Position numbers and translations under genes: made by a program
Shown here: positions 1 to 10,008 of the stretch, piece after piece
How the letters are laid out: every line of letters starts with the position of its first letter
Position numbering within the stretch: the first letter of the stretch is position 1
The notes under the pieces: generated by a model
Database searches by the model: none
Seen by the model: the letters and a program-made list of their open reading frames with translations, nothing else
What the model was told of the DNA's origin: nothing
Origin: Peptoniphilus equinus
GTDB taxonomy: Bacteria; Bacillota; Clostridia; Tissierellales; Peptoniphilaceae
Length of the DNA: 64,000 nt
Reading direction: 5' to 3'
Assembly (NCBI RefSeq): GCF_027921445.1
Contig: NZ_CP115667.1
Span: 558,001 to 622,000, forward strand

Positions 1-1511
1 AGCTCGATGGTGATTATTATATCTTAAACGGTAATAAGATTTTTATCACCAACGCACCTGAAGCGGATACTTATGTTGTCTTTGCCGTCACTACACCGGG
101 CATCGGTACGAAAGGTATTTCTGCATTTATCGTTGAAAAGGGATGGGAAGGTTTCTCTTTCGGCGATCCATACGACAAGTTGGGCATTCGCTCTTCCAAG
201 ACTGCAGAACTTATCTTTGACAATGTGAAAGTACCTAAGGAAAACCTCCTGGGTCAAGAAGGTCAAGGTTTCAGAATTGCAATGCAAACCCTTGATGGCG
301 GTCGTATCGGTATCGCGGCGCAAGCACTGGGTATTGCTCAAGGTGCTTATGAAGCGGCACTGCAATATTCAAAAGAGCGTGTACAATTCGGCAGACCAAT
401 TTCACAACTTCAATCCATTCAATTTAAATTTGCGGACATGGCAACCAAACTTCGCTGTGCACGTTTCCTGATTTACTCTGCAGCTGAACTGAAATCCAAC
501 CACGAACCATACGGCATGGAAGCTGCTATGGCTAAGATGTATGCATCAGATATCGCACTGGAAGTTACCAACGACGCCCTTCAAATTCACGGCGGCAACG
601 GTTACCTCAAAGGTATGGAAGTTGAACGCTTCTATAGAGATGCTAAGATTACTACCATTTATGAAGGCACCAATGAAATCCAACGTGTGGTTATCGGTTC
701 GTATCTGATTCCACGTCCAAAGTCCAATAAAAAAGCTAAAAAAGCTGTAGCTGCAAAGCCGGAAGCACCTATCACAGGCGAAAGAAAACGCCAGATGATT
801 AAAGCTGACACTCCGAAAGAAGCGGTAGATGAACTGCTAGCTGCACTGAAGAAAGACGGCTATGACTTCACTGTAGGCATTGATGTGGATACGCCGATCG
901 TCGAAGCTGAACGCGTTATCTCTGTCGGTAAAGGTATTGGCGGCAAAGAAAATATGGAACTTGCTCGTGAGACGGCGAAAGCTTTCGGCGGCGCACTTGG
1001 CAGTTCCCGTCCGGTTGCTGAAACCATGAAATTACTTCCTTTGGAACGTTACGTCGGGATGTCCGGTCAAAAATTTAAAGGCAACCTGTATGTAGCTTTC
1101 GGTATCTCCGGTGCGAGCCAACATCTTAAAGGTATTAAGGATGCAGCAACCATTGTAGCTGTCAACAAGAATGCCAACGCACCAATTTTTAAAAACGCTG
1201 ACTATGGTATCGTGGGCGATATGCTTGAAATCATGCCGCTGATTATCGAAGCTCTGGGCACAGAAGGCAAAGGTGAAGCACCTGAATTCAAACGAGTACG
1301 TCGTTCGAAACCTAGAAAACTTGCCCCAACTCACGGTGTTTATGTATGTACCGGATGCGGTTACGAATACGTTCCGGATCTAGGGGATCCTGAAGGGGAA
1401 ATCGAACCGGGAACCACTTTTGAAGCACTTCCTGATTCTTGGATTTGCCCTGAATGTCAAAAAGAAAAATCACAATTTGTTAAAGAAGAATTCCCTAAAG
1501 ACCGTCAATAA
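1..1511 (+). CDS. Acyl-CoA dehydrogenase / EtfA C-terminal domain / rubredoxin fusion (5' partial)
   Basis: The frame is open from base 3, so the gene begins before the window; the TTG at 180 is internal. Three modules follow one another. The first is the middle and C-terminal part of an acyl-CoA dehydrogenase, ending near base 710 with the motif [10 protein letters not shown], whose first Glu is the catalytic base in short-chain enzymes. The second, after a Lys/Ala linker, is an electron-transfer-flavoprotein alpha FAD domain (about 780-1260; motifs GISGASQH and NADYGIVGD). The third is a rubredoxin with paired cysteines CTGCG and CPEC (about 1335-1490). The predicted role is oxidation or reduction of a short acyl-CoA, with electrons passed internally through FAD to a rubredoxin iron. 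A flavodiiron protein, the usual rubredoxin client, starts 24 bases downstream. The N-terminal dehydrogenase domain is outside the window. Confidence 0.9.
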   Translation, partial: LDGDYYILNGNKIFITNAPEADTYVVFAVTTPGIGTKGISAFIVEKGWEGFSFGDPYDKLGIRSSKTAELIFDNVKVPKENLLGQEGQGFRIAMQTLDGGRIGIAAQALGIAQGAYEAALQYSKERVQFGRPISQLQSIQFKFADMATKLRCARFLIYSAAELKSNHEPYGMEAAMAKMYASDIALEVTNDALQIHGGNGYLKGMEVERFYRDAKITTIYEGTNEIQRVVIGSYLIPRPKSNKKAKKAVAAKPEAPITGERKRQMIKADTPKEAVDELLAALKKDGYDFTVGIDVDTPIVEAERVISVGKGIGGKENMELARETAKAFGGALGSSRPVAETMKLLPLERYVGMSGQKFKGNLYVAFGISGASQHLKGIKDAATIVAVNKNANAPIFKNADYGIVGDMLEIMPLIIEALGTEGKGEAPEFKRVRRSKPRKLAPTHGVYVCTGCGYEYVPDLGDPEGEIEPGTTFEALPDSWICPECQKEKSQFVKEEFPKDRQ

Positions 1512-1535
1512 GGCCTAAAGGTTTGGAGGTAATTT

Positions 1536-2777
1536 ATGTATACAGTTAGAAATGTCACCGAAGATCTGTACTGGGTAGGGGTGAACGACCACAAAACTAC
1601 TCTTTTTGAAAATATCTTTCCGATTCCGGAAGGTGTTTCCTATAATTCCTATCTGCTTTTGGACGAAAAAACTGCACTGTTCGATACAGTAGATTGGCAA
1701 TTTGCGCGTGAATTTGTAAGAAATGTTGAAGCCACCCTCGATGGACGCGACCTTGATTACTTGGTTATTCACCACATGGAACCGGATCATGCCGGAACCA
1801 TTGAAGAAATCTGCCTGCGCTATCCGAACGTTAAAGTAGCGTCCAGTGAACAAGCCTTTGAAATGATGAACCAATTCGGTTTCAAGCGCATTGAAGGCCA
1901 TGAACAAATTATTTTAAAAGAAGGCGACACATTAAGCTTCGGTAAACACACCAATGCCTTTGTAGAAGCACCAATGGTACACTGGCCTGAAGTTCTGGTA
2001 TCTCTTGATGTGACTGACGGCGTGCTCTTTGCAGCTGATGCCTTTGGTACGTTCGGGGCTTTGGACGGCAAGCTTTTTAACGATGAGTTGAATTTTGAAG
2101 GCGACTTCTTGGCACCGATGAGAAAATACTACACCAACATTGTCGGTAAGTACGGTCCATTCGTTCAAGACGTGCTCAAAAAAGCGGCAGGTCTTCCAAT
2201 TAAAATGATTTGCTCCCTCCACGGTCCGGTTTGGAGAACCAACCTCGACTATATCATCGGGAAATATGATACCTGGTCGAAGTACGAGCCGGAAGAAGAA
2301 GGTGTTATGATTGCGTATGCATCCATGTACGGCAACACCGAATATGCAGCTCAAGCTTTGGCTTCTGAACTTTGCAGAAAAGGTATGACCAAAGTGGTTC
2401 TTCACGACGTATCAACGACAGACGTGGCGGATCTTATTGCAGATACATTCAGATTCTCTCACTTAGTGCTGGCTTCTGTCACTTACAACTTAGGTATTTA
2501 TCCTAAGATGAAAGATTTTATCAATGACCTTGAAGCTCTTAACGTACAAAATAGAACTGTCGGAATCATTGAAAACGGCACTTGGGCTTGTACAGTAGGC
2601 GACAAGATGGAAGATTATGTGGATGAAAACTTAAAGCTTGTCGATGTTCTTGGCGATCGCGTCACGGTGAACTCTTCTTTGAACGTGGCAAACAGAAATG
2701 ATATGGAATCTTTGGCAGATGCCATCATCGAATCTATGGCAAAGAATAGAGAGCTTAAGGAAAAACTGACTCACTAA
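1536..2777 (+). CDS. Flavodiiron protein (FprA-type oxygen/NO reductase)
   Basis: This 413-residue protein has the two-domain layout of class A flavodiiron proteins. An N-terminal metallo-beta-lactamase-like domain carries the diiron motif H-x-E-x-D-H (H80, E82, D84, H85 in HHMEPDHAG). A C-terminal flavodoxin domain starts near residue 255 (ASMYGNTE, the FMN phosphate loop). The family reduces oxygen to water and/or NO to N2O in anaerobes, taking electrons from rubredoxin. The start has a GGAGGT ribosome site at 1525-1530. It lies directly behind a gene whose product ends in rubredoxin, so the two probably form one electron-transfer operon. Whether oxygen or NO is the substrate cannot be told from sequence. 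Confidence 0.95.
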   Translation: MYTVRNVTEDLYWVGVNDHKTTLFENIFPIPEGVSYNSYLLLDEKTALFDTVDWQFAREFVRNVEATLDGRDLDYLVIHHMEPDHAGTIEEICLRYPNVKVASSEQAFEMMNQFGFKRIEGHEQIILKEGDTLSFGKHTNAFVEAPMVHWPEVLVSLDVTDGVLFAADAFGTFGALDGKLFNDELNFEGDFLAPMRKYYTNIVGKYGPFVQDVLKKAAGLPIKMICSLHGPVWRTNLDYIIGKYDTWSKYEPEEEGVMIAYASMYGNTEYAAQALASELCRKGMTKVVLHDVSTTDVADLIADTFRFSHLVLASVTYNLGIYPKMKDFINDLEALNVQNRTVGIIENGTWACTVGDKMEDYVDENLKLVDVLGDRVTVNSSLNVANRNDMESLADAIIESMAKNRELKEKLTH

Positions 2778-2796
2778 AAAAGCTAAGTCATTAAAT

Positions 2797-2826
2797 AAAA
2801 AAGAGACCTTCGGGTCTCTTTTTTTA
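2797..2826 (+). terminator. Rho-independent terminator after flavodiiron gene
   Basis: AAAGAGACC, a TTCG tetraloop, then GGTCTCTTT and a T-run. Confidence 0.9.
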
Positions 2827-2877
2827 TATAAACCCTCGTGTTTTGCGTGGGAAGCACGATGACGGTGTTGATGCGAC

Positions 2878-2901
2878 AAAAAAACCCGCCTTAGGCGGGT
2901 T
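2878..2901 (-). terminator. Terminator of the zinc-ribbon gene
   Basis: AACCCGCC-TTA-GGCGGGTT hairpin. The A-run at 2878-2884 reads as a T-run on the reverse strand, just after the stop codon of the gene ending at 2905. Confidence 0.85.
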
Positions 2902-2904
2902 GAG

Positions 2905-4704
2905 TCATACCAAAATATCAGTGAGCATAAATATAATTTTGGCGGTGAATTCAAAAATAAAAAACAGAATGCCGTACCAACCGATAAATTCTAACTTGTT
3001 CTTGTCGTGAATGGTGCTTCGGTATTGAATCAGGCCGACGAGGGTCGACAGGATCAAGATGACCACCGTGGCAACGGGCAAGGCAGTAAGTGCCGAGAGC
3101 GGTGTAAAGCCTAAAAATCCCTGCCAGGGCGACAGAACGAACATGATAAGACAAGCAGCTTCACAGATGAGATAGTTCACTGCACTATGTTTTTTCAGTT
3201 CGTCGACAGTGGTATCAATCCAAGCTTTGTCTACCGCAACGCTCAGGGGTAGATAAAATTGAAAAATGCGAATAGCAACTTTTACCACGGCAAGAACGAT
3301 GAGCAGTATCGAGATGTGATTGAGTGTCGTCATGCTCAGAGCTACCGGGATCACACTGCCAAGCATGGCAAGTCCCAAAGCGGTATTTGTGGCTAACGGA
3401 TTCAGTTTATCAATAAGTTTGGCAACTCCCTCCACAAGGAACTCAGGTAAAGCAGGAAGTAGCGACACCTTAGATGGTGACGGCGTTGCTGTTGTCTGAG
3501 AAACTGTAGATGGTTTTGCATCAGTCACAGCGTGTTCGGGTTGGGAATCCGAAGGCCTTTCGAGATCCGGTTGAACATGTGGCGCGACGACACCCTTTGG
3601 TAGTAACGTATGTTGGGCAAGATTTACCGGACGTGGATTCGATATCGATGGGGATACGGGTGTCACATCGGCTTTTGGAGTCACCACTAATGTGTCGGTC
3701 TGGGCTTTGTTGCTCGGACTATTCGCACCTGTCTTTGAAGCTGTCAGGTGTTTTGACGGCGTGGTCGCGTTGTCCTTAGCTGTGGCAGTGTTGAACGTTG
3801 CATCAGCTTTGTCCGTGGCGGCCAACTTTTTTGAAAATTTCGATGTGAATTTTTCCTTTAAAGAGACCTTGGGAGTCGTCTTTTCAGATGGTGTGGGAGA
3901 CGGAGACGTCTGTTGTGTCGCCGCTTCTTTTTCCAGTTCTGCATTCACGAGTTCCGTAAAGCTCTTGTAGTCGTAGTGGTATTTGTCCGCTTCAAAATTA
4001 TGGGACACTTGCGACGTGGTGTTTGTAGCAGGCTTCGTGTCAAGAGGCAGGTCTTTGGGAGCGTCATGAGCGTCTGTATCAGGCGTGAATGAGGAGAAGA
4101 TGGAATATTCATCGTCATCTTCATTAATAAAGTCTTTAAAGCGAGCCTTCAAAGACTTTTTCTCTTTGGGCGTCGTATCAGAAGATGGTGCAGCCTTTGA
4201 CGTATCGGCCTGTGGTGTGACGGAGCCGGTAGTCGCCTTATCGTTAGGTCGTGACACCTTTTTATCGACAGGACTTGTCTGATGATTCGATGACGACGCG
4301 TCGGGCACGTTCTTTTCCTTTTTATCAGGCAGCGTGTCGTTGCGTTTGAAGTCTAAATCCTGAGCTCTAAAATCGGATGCCTTGTCGCTTAAATCTTGTG
4401 GTACCTTGACATTCGACGTTTTAGGGCCGATGACCTGATCGCTGTGAGCGCCGTATTTTTCATAGTTGGAAATATTTTTAGCAATTTTTTCATCGACAGC
4501 TTTTAAAATGTCTTTTAAGTCATTGGTATTGTCAATGGCCGACAGGTTTTTCACCGGGGTGAATGTCTGTGTTGTGTCATTTGCCGGCGATATTTGCTGT
4601 TTATGTTCGACAACGGTCAGCACCACATTTTTTAGATTGTGGCCACAGTTGGGACAGAAGTTATCCGTGTCTTGAATTTTAAAACCGCAGTTCGGGCAAT
4701 ACAT
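2905..4704 (-). CDS. Zinc-ribbon protein with long disordered linker and membrane domain
   Basis: This 599-residue protein opens with a zinc ribbon: two CPNCG knuckles (CPNCGFK and CPNCGHN) within the first 22 residues. A long stretch (about 30-410) rich in Thr, Ser, Pro, Lys and Asp follows and looks disordered. The last 170 or so residues contain about five hydrophobic segments suitable for membrane insertion. The layout of cytoplasmic zinc ribbon, flexible arm and polytopic tail is common among uncharacterised Firmicutes proteins. No catalytic motif was recognised and the function is unknown. It is a single gene with its own terminator, opposite to the flavodiiron operon. Confidence 0.8.
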   Translation of the reverse strand: MYCPNCGFKIQDTDNFCPNCGHNLKNVVLTVVEHKQQISPANDTTQTFTPVKNLSAIDNTNDLKDILKAVDEKIAKNISNYEKYGAHSDQVIGPKTSNVKVPQDLSDKASDFRAQDLDFKRNDTLPDKKEKNVPDASSSNHQTSPVDKKVSRPNDKATTGSVTPQADTSKAAPSSDTTPKEKKSLKARFKDFINEDDDEYSIFSSFTPDTDAHDAPKDLPLDTKPATNTTSQVSHNFEADKYHYDYKSFTELVNAELEKEAATQQTSPSPTPSEKTTPKVSLKEKFTSKFSKKLAATDKADATFNTATAKDNATTPSKHLTASKTGANSPSNKAQTDTLVVTPKADVTPVSPSISNPRPVNLAQHTLLPKGVVAPHVQPDLERPSDSQPEHAVTDAKPSTVSQTTATPSPSKVSLLPALPEFLVEGVAKLIDKLNPLATNTALGLAMLGSVIPVALSMTTLNHISILLIVLAVVKVAIRIFQFYLPLSVAVDKAWIDTTVDELKKHSAVNYLICEAACLIMFVLSPWQGFLGFTPLSALTALPVATVVILILSTLVGLIQYRSTIHDKNKLEFIGWYGILFFIFEFTAKIIFMLTDILV

Positions 4705-4782
4705 TTTATCACCTCATTTTCTATCTTATTATAGCATACTAATAATACGTTTAAGTAGGAGGAAGACAACAAAAAAGTGCAG

Positions 4783-4812
4783 AAAAAAAGGGAAGCCTTT
4801 AAGCCTCCCTTA
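4783..4812 (-). terminator. Terminator of the Thr/Glu-rich lipoprotein gene
   Basis: On the reverse strand AAGGGAGGC pairs with GGCTTCCCTT (one G-U pair), followed by seven T. Confidence 0.8.
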
Positions 4813-4830
4813 CTATGCAACTGACAAAGC

Positions 4831-5109
4831 TTATTTTGCTTCTTCTGTAGTGGTTTCAGTTGTAGTAGTAGTGTTTCCGTCTGCGTTTTCTTCAGTTGTA
4901 GTTTCAGTAGTTTCAGTGGTTTCACCATCTGTAGTTTCAGTGGTTTCAGTTGTAGTTTCAGTAGTTTCTTCAACTGGAGCGTTAGTAGTTTCAGTAGTTT
5001 CAGTAGTAGTAGTTTCAGTAGTAGTAGTGTTTTGTTGACCACATGCTACAAGACCGAACATCATTACACCGATAGTTGCTACGCTTACTGCTTTTCTAAG
5101 ATTTGTCAT
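4831..5109 (-). CDS. Small Thr/Glu-rich lipoprotein
   Basis: The 92-residue product starts MTNLRKAVSV. It has a lipoprotein signal peptide ending in a lipobox (GLVAC, Cys23). After that it is almost entirely Thr and Glu in runs such as TTTTETTTTET, with a few Asp, Asn, Ala and Pro. The start at 5109 is chosen because AGGAGG lies at 5119-5124; an upstream in-frame ATG at 5151 would put the signal peptide inside the protein. It is predicted to be lipid-anchored on the outer face of the membrane. Such Thr-rich tails can be O-glycosylated, but nothing here proves that. No homologue is recognised. Confidence 0.8.
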   Translation of the reverse strand: MTNLRKAVSVATIGVMMFGLVACGQQNTTTTETTTTETTETTNAPVEETTETTTETTETTDGETTETTETTTEENADGNTTTTTETTTEEAK

Positions 5110-5250
5110 TTGAATATACCTCCTAAATTTGTATGGTCCTATAATACCCATGCTATGTGTAAATTATGTGTTAACTACGTTAAATCAGTACGAAAACTTA
5201 TTGACATATCATCCGACTCGTATTTTCATACTAATTCAAGGGTCAAGCTA

Positions 5251-5259
5251 TGGTATAAT
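5251..5259 (+). promoter_or_regulatory. Extended -10 promoter of dnaX
   Basis: TGGTATAAT is an extended -10 box with no good -35 at the right distance. It would start RNA near 5266, just before the AGGAGG ribosome site at 5268-5273, giving a leader of about 13 bases. Confidence 0.65.
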
Positions 5260-5278
5260 TTTGTATTAGGAGGCAAGT

Positions 5279-6934
5279 ATGTATCAAGCGTTATATCGTA
5301 AATATCGATCCAAGACCTTTGACGAGCTCGTTGGTCAGGATTCTATTACTCATGCATTGAAAAATCAGGTGGTGCGGGGCGACTTTTCCCATGCCTATTT
5401 GTTCTCCGGCACACGGGGGACAGGGAAGACTTCGGCGGCGAAAATTTTAGCTCGTGCGGTGAACTGTCTCAACCCTCAGTCCGGCAATCCCTGCAATGAA
5501 TGTGAGGCTTGTCGCAGTATTCTTGCCGATCGCGTGATGGATGTAGTGGAAATGGATGCGGCGTCCAACAATGGCGTGGACGACATTCGTGAACTCAAAG
5601 ACAGGGTGGTCTATCCGCCTCAGAATTTAAAATACAAAGTCTACATTATCGATGAAGTCCATATGCTCTCCAAAGGGGCATTTAATGCTCTCTTAAAAAT
5701 TTTGGAGGAGCCGCCACATCATTTGATCTTCATCCTGGCGACCACAGAGCCGGAGAAGATTCCGGCGACGATTCTTTCAAGACTTCAGCGCTATCACTTC
5801 AAGCGTATCGGCATGACGGACATTGTGGCCAATCTTCGCGCCATTGCTCAACAGGAAAATCGACGCATCGACGATGAGGTGTTGGCTTTGGTGGCTCAAA
5901 ATGCTGATGGGGCAATGCGTGACGCCCTCTCCATTATGGATCAGCTTTTTTCTTTTGATGGACATATCACCTATGAGATTGCCATTGAGATACTCGGTAT
6001 CGCAGGACACGATGCCCTCTTCGAGCTCAGTGACGGCATTCTTATGCGTAATCTCACACAAGTGATGGATGTGCTGCGTGAGCTCTATGACTTGGGCAAA
6101 GATATGAGTGTGCTGTTTGGCGATCTAATTTCTCATTTTCGCAATGTTCTGGTCATCGGTGCGACGGAAGACGGATCTCTTATCAATGGTCCCGGAAGCG
6201 AGCGTTATTTGCATCAAGCGAGGCTCACTACGCCGGAGCGGCTTATCGATATTATTCGCACGTTAACCGATGCCTATGGCGATGTGCGCTATGCGATGGA
6301 TAAGCGTATCGTTATGGAAATGTGCTGTATTGAACTTTGTACACGACAAGAGCGTGCGGGACAAAGTGTCAATGAAACGCATGTCGCATCGTCTGCTGAA
6401 CCGATAGTGCAGCAAAGACCGGAGGTAAGATCTGGGGCTGAGCCACGTGGCGAAACGCCGCAACCGGTCACGGAGGTTTCGACGGCATCGGATACTGACG
6501 TGTTTTATGAGAACGATATGTTGCCTGCAGATGAAGCACATCCCGCCGAATCGCAAACGCCGCCGAGCGCTGAGAATACGACGGCAGATATGACAGCACA
6601 GGTGACGACAGCTGACTTTAAGGCCAAATGGCCAGAGGTCATCGCAAGTCTTAAACGCAACAACAAGATGAGCACTGCCGTGTTATTGGATAAAGTTCGG
6701 GATTTGAAAATCGAGCATACCACGGCAATTTTAATCTTTGATGTTGCCGACCAAACCTTTTATAATATAAGTAATCGTCCGGATAACATTAAGGCTATTC
6801 AAACGGCTGTGGATGAACATTTCGAAGGACTGGAGCTTCGTGTGCAGATGGTCGATATCAACGGCACGGGGGCGCTGATGAACAAGCTCATGGATTTGGT
6901 GGGCGAAGACAATATAGAAATTATTGAAAATTAG
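5279..6934 (+). CDS. dnaX: DNA polymerase III subunit gamma/tau
   Basis: 551 residues. The clamp-loader AAA+ domain is complete: MYQALYRKYR start, Walker A GTRGTGKT near residue 45, the four-cysteine zinc module (CLNPQSGNPCNECEAC), a DEVHMLS Walker B region and sensor 1 around TTEPEKI. The C-terminal part (about 365-450) is an acidic, Pro/Thr-rich linker followed by a short folded tail, as in tau-like forms. DnaX loads the beta clamp and organises the replisome. It heads a dnaX-ybaB-recR operon, an arrangement widely conserved in bacteria; ybaB follows after 9 bases. Confidence 0.97.
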   Translation: MYQALYRKYRSKTFDELVGQDSITHALKNQVVRGDFSHAYLFSGTRGTGKTSAAKILARAVNCLNPQSGNPCNECEACRSILADRVMDVVEMDAASNNGVDDIRELKDRVVYPPQNLKYKVYIIDEVHMLSKGAFNALLKILEEPPHHLIFILATTEPEKIPATILSRLQRYHFKRIGMTDIVANLRAIAQQENRRIDDEVLALVAQNADGAMRDALSIMDQLFSFDGHITYEIAIEILGIAGHDALFELSDGILMRNLTQVMDVLRELYDLGKDMSVLFGDLISHFRNVLVIGATEDGSLINGPGSERYLHQARLTTPERLIDIIRTLTDAYGDVRYAMDKRIVMEMCCIELCTRQERAGQSVNETHVASSAEPIVQQRPEVRSGAEPRGETPQPVTEVSTASDTDVFYENDMLPADEAHPAESQTPPSAENTTADMTAQVTTADFKAKWPEVIASLKRNNKMSTAVLLDKVRDLKIEHTTAILIFDVADQTFYNISNRPDNIKAIQTAVDEHFEGLELRVQMVDINGTGALMNKLMDLVGEDNIEIIEN

Positions 6935-6943
6935 GAGGCTATT

Positions 6944-7282
6944 ATGGCAAAAGGACGTGGAGGATTTCCCGGTGGCGGAAATATGAACAACATGATGAAA
7001 CAAATGCAAAAAATCCAAAAACAAATGGAGGATTTGCAAACTAATTTAAAAGCACAGGAAGTGGAAGCTTCGTCCGGTGGCGGTGCAGTTACAGCCGTGG
7101 TGAATGGGAACAAAGAACTGTTAAAAATCAAGCTGGATCCTGAAGTGGTTGATCCTGATGATGTGGAAATGCTGGAAGACCTTATTGTGGCGGCTGTTGG
7201 TGAAGCGATGCGTGTTGCTGACGACAAAGTCAATTCAGAAATGGGAAAGATCACCGGCGGTTTGAATATTCCGGGACTGTAA
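6944..7282 (+). CDS. YbaB/EbfC family nucleoid-associated protein
   Basis: 112 residues with the family layout. A Gly/Met-rich start ([18 protein letters not shown]) is followed by a helix, then the conserved [11 protein letters not shown] strand region and a C-terminal helix that ends in [13 protein letters not shown]. Members are dimeric DNA-binding proteins of the nucleoid. AGGAGG precedes the ATG. The gene sits between dnaX and recR, and its stop is one base before the recR start, which suggests translational coupling. Confidence 0.93.
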   Translation: MAKGRGGFPGGGNMNNMMKQMQKIQKQMEDLQTNLKAQEVEASSGGGAVTAVVNGNKELLKIKLDPEVVDPDDVEMLEDLIVAAVGEAMRVADDKVNSEMGKITGGLNIPGL

Positions 7283-7283
7283 T

Positions 7284-7886
7284 ATGGCGCGGCGTGCACA
7301 ATCGATTGATGCGCTGATTGCAGCGTTGAATCATTTGCCGGGCATTGGCACCAAGACGGCACAGCGTCTTGCTTATCATATCATCGATATGGATGAGGGG
7401 GATGTGGCACATTTGGCGAGCACCATTGTGGACGCCAAACACACCGTTAAAAAATGCCGCGTGTGTCAAAATTTTACCGATGAGGAGCTTTGTGATATTT
7501 GCCGGGATCCTACTCGAGATCGAAGCACAATTTGTGTGGTGGAATTCCCCAAAGATGTGGAAGCCCTCGAGCGCTCTCACGGCTATCATGGTCTTTATCA
7601 CGTGCTCCATGGCGTCATTTCGCCATCGAAGGGCAAGAGTGCCGAGGATATTTCCATTGACGAGCTTTTTGAACGCCTGAGGACGGAGGATATTCGTGAG
7701 ATTATTCTCGCCACGAATCCCACAGGGGATGGCGAGACGACAGCGCTATACCTCTCCGGACTCTTAAAAAACTTTGATCTTCAAGTGAGCCGTATAGGCT
7801 ACGGTTTGCCTGTGGGCGGCGATCTGGAGTTCTATGATGAAGTCACTATTTCCACAGCTCTTGAAAATCGACGTATACTCAAATAA
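7284..7886 (+). CDS. recR: Recombination mediator RecR
   Basis: 200 residues: an N-terminal helix-hairpin-helix (LNHLPGIGTKTAQRLAYHI), a four-cysteine zinc finger (CRVCQNFTDEELCDIC), and a Toprim domain with the VVEFPKDVEALE and ATNPTGDGETTALYL segments. RecR works with RecO and RecF to load RecA on gapped DNA. It is the last gene of the dnaX operon and is followed by a terminator. Confidence 0.97.
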   Translation: MARRAQSIDALIAALNHLPGIGTKTAQRLAYHIIDMDEGDVAHLASTIVDAKHTVKKCRVCQNFTDEELCDICRDPTRDRSTICVVEFPKDVEALERSHGYHGLYHVLHGVISPSKGKSAEDISIDELFERLRTEDIREIILATNPTGDGETTALYLSGLLKNFDLQVSRIGYGLPVGGDLEFYDEVTISTALENRRILK

Positions 7887-7912
7887 GTCAGGCTCAAGTC
7901 TGGCTTTTTTTA
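7887..7912 (+). terminator. Terminator after recR
   Basis: GTCAGGC-TCAA-GTCTGGC hairpin with two G-U pairs, followed by a run of T. Confidence 0.8.
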
Positions 7913-7977
7913 CGTGGTCTTTACTAATCGTATAAGTTGGGTACTAATACACTATAAATTAGAAATGGAGGGAAGAA

Positions 7978-10008
7978 ATGCCAAATAATTCTTCCGAAAA
8001 TAAAAACAAGAAAGGACAGGGACCGCTTCCAGGACCAAATAATATCTATTATATTCTGGCCATTCTGGCAGTCCTTCTCGTGCCTTTTATCACGCGCATG
8101 ATCAACCCTAAGGACGAGTCCGTAGCGACCCTATCCTACGATCAACTGGTAGAGAAAGTGAATCAACAGGAGGTCAAGGAGGTCAGCGTTCAGGATAAGA
8201 AATACACGTTCACTTTAAAGTCTGACGACGATCAAACGTATGTGACCAACCGTATGGAAAATGATGAAGGCTTGATTAATTCCATGATTGAACGGGGCGT
8301 GAAAGTGAATCGGGATTTTCCTATTGAAATTCCACCAGTACTGAGTATGCTCTTGTCTTTCCTTTACACCTTCCTCATGCTGGGACTGTTATACTTCATC
8401 TTTGCCAAATTTGTCATGAAAAAATTTGGCGGCGGTGTCGGGCCGATGAGCTTCGGCAAGTCCAATGCCAAAATTTATCAGGAGTCTACTGACGGCATCA
8501 CATTCCAAAATGTGGCTGGCCAAGATGAAGCAAAAGAAGCGCTCACCGAAATTGTTGATTTTCTCCATCAGCCGAAGAAGTACACGCAAATCGGTGCAAG
8601 GCTTCCGAAAGGCGCTTTGCTCGTCGGCCCTCCGGGAACAGGGAAAACTCTCCTTGCCAAAGCCGTTGCAGGGGAGGCCAAAGTGCCGTTTTTCTCCATC
8701 AGCGGATCAGAGTTTGTGGAGATGTTTGTCGGTCTTGGTGCGGCTAAAGTTCGTGATCTGTTTAAACAGGCTCATGAAAAAGCGCCATGTATCATCTTTA
8801 TTGATGAGATTGATACCATCGGTAAAAAACGTGATGGGGCAGGCTTTGGAGGCAACGATGAACGTGAACAAACTTTAAACCAGCTCCTTTCTGAAATGGA
8901 CGGGTTTGAAGGTAATGACGGCGTCGTTATCTTGGCTGCGACCAACCGTCCTGAATCCTTGGACCCGGCACTGCTTCGTCCGGGGCGTTTCGACCGACGG
9001 GTGCCGGTGGAACTGCCGGATCTTGCAGGACGGGAAGCCATTTTAAAAGTTCATGCCAAAGACATTAAAAAGGAACCGGAGATTGACTTTAATCAAATTG
9101 CACGTGCCACTGCCGGTGCAAGCGGTGCGGATCTTGCCAATATGATCAATGAAGGTGCGCTAAGAGCCGTGCGGGAAGGCCGCCACGTGATGAGTCAGCG
9201 GGATGTGGAAGAGTCGGTGGAAGTTGTTCTCGCCGGTTATGAGCGAAAGAATGCTGTAATTTCACCACGAGAAAAAGAAATCATCGCCTATCACGAAGTG
9301 GGTCATGCCCTTGTGGCGGCGAAGCAGGCAGGTTCTGCACCGGTGCACAAGATTACCATCGTACCTCGCACTTCAGGGGCACTGGGATACACGATGCAAG
9401 TTGACGAAGAGGAAAAGTTCCTCATGTCTAAAGAGGATCTCTTCAATCAAATCGTCACCTTAACCGGGGGACGCAGTGCTGAAGAGCTGATCTTTAATTC
9501 CCGGACCACCGGTGCGTCCAACGATATTGAAAAAGCCACACGCATTGCCAAAGCCATGATTACACGTTTTGGCATGAGTGATGAATTCGGGTTTGTGGCT
9601 ATGGAGCAACAGACTAACAAGTATCTCGGCGGCGATTCGTCGATCAGCATCTCCGAAACCAAACAAAGCGAGGTGGATGATGCAGTTTATGCTCTGATTG
9701 AGAAAGCGCATGAAACTGCCATTAACATTTTAAAAGACAACATCGATGTGCTTCACAATATTGCTCGGTATTTGTTAAAGGAAGAAACTATTACCGGTGA
9801 GCAGTTTATGGATATTTTAAATCGCCATGATTGTGTGAGTACCGATCAGGCGGCTCTGTACACAGATGATGCAGATGTAGCCGATACAGCAAGTGAGTCG
9901 ACAGACCGGGCGCCTCATACAGGCGATTTTTCAGAGGACAGAGCGACTCAAATAATAGATATTAACGACACCAATGACGGAGGGAACCATGACAGCTCAC
10001 AATCTTAA
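7978..10008 (+). CDS. ftsH: ATP-dependent zinc metalloprotease FtsH
   Basis: 676 residues. Two membrane segments (about 22-41 and 122-147) flank an external domain, as usual for FtsH. The AAA+ module has Walker A GPPGTGKT (217-224), Walker B IIFIDEID and the second region of homology [21 protein letters not shown]. The protease has the zinc motif HEVGH near residue 440. FtsH degrades damaged membrane proteins and short-lived regulators. The last 70 or so residues are acidic and variable. Its end overlaps the malic enzyme start by 20 bases, so the two are probably co-transcribed. Confidence 0.97.
   Translation: MPNNSSENKNKKGQGPLPGPNNIYYILAILAVLLVPFITRMINPKDESVATLSYDQLVEKVNQQEVKEVSVQDKKYTFTLKSDDDQTYVTNRMENDEGLINSMIERGVKVNRDFPIEIPPVLSMLLSFLYTFLMLGLLYFIFAKFVMKKFGGGVGPMSFGKSNAKIYQESTDGITFQNVAGQDEAKEALTEIVDFLHQPKKYTQIGARLPKGALLVGPPGTGKTLLAKAVAGEAKVPFFSISGSEFVEMFVGLGAAKVRDLFKQAHEKAPCIIFIDEIDTIGKKRDGAGFGGNDEREQTLNQLLSEMDGFEGNDGVVILAATNRPESLDPALLRPGRFDRRVPVELPDLAGREAILKVHAKDIKKEPEIDFNQIARATAGASGADLANMINEGALRAVREGRHVMSQRDVEESVEVVLAGYERKNAVISPREKEIIAYHEVGHALVAAKQAGSAPVHKITIVPRTSGALGYTMQVDEEEKFLMSKEDLFNQIVTLTGGRSAEELIFNSRTTGASNDIEKATRIAKAMITRFGMSDEFGFVAMEQQTNKYLGGDSSISISETKQSEVDDAVYALIEKAHETAINILKDNIDVLHNIARYLLKEETITGEQFMDILNRHDCVSTDQAALYTDDADVADTASESTDRAPHTGDFSEDRATQIIDINDTNDGGNHDSSQS

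Noticed and set aside
5201-5206. TTGACA as the -35 of the dnaX promoter
   Set aside because: The distance to TATAAT at 5254 is 47 bases, far from the required 16-18.
5279-6934. Programmed frameshift in dnaX producing gamma
   Set aside because: No A-rich slippery heptamer with a following hairpin was seen near the expected position.
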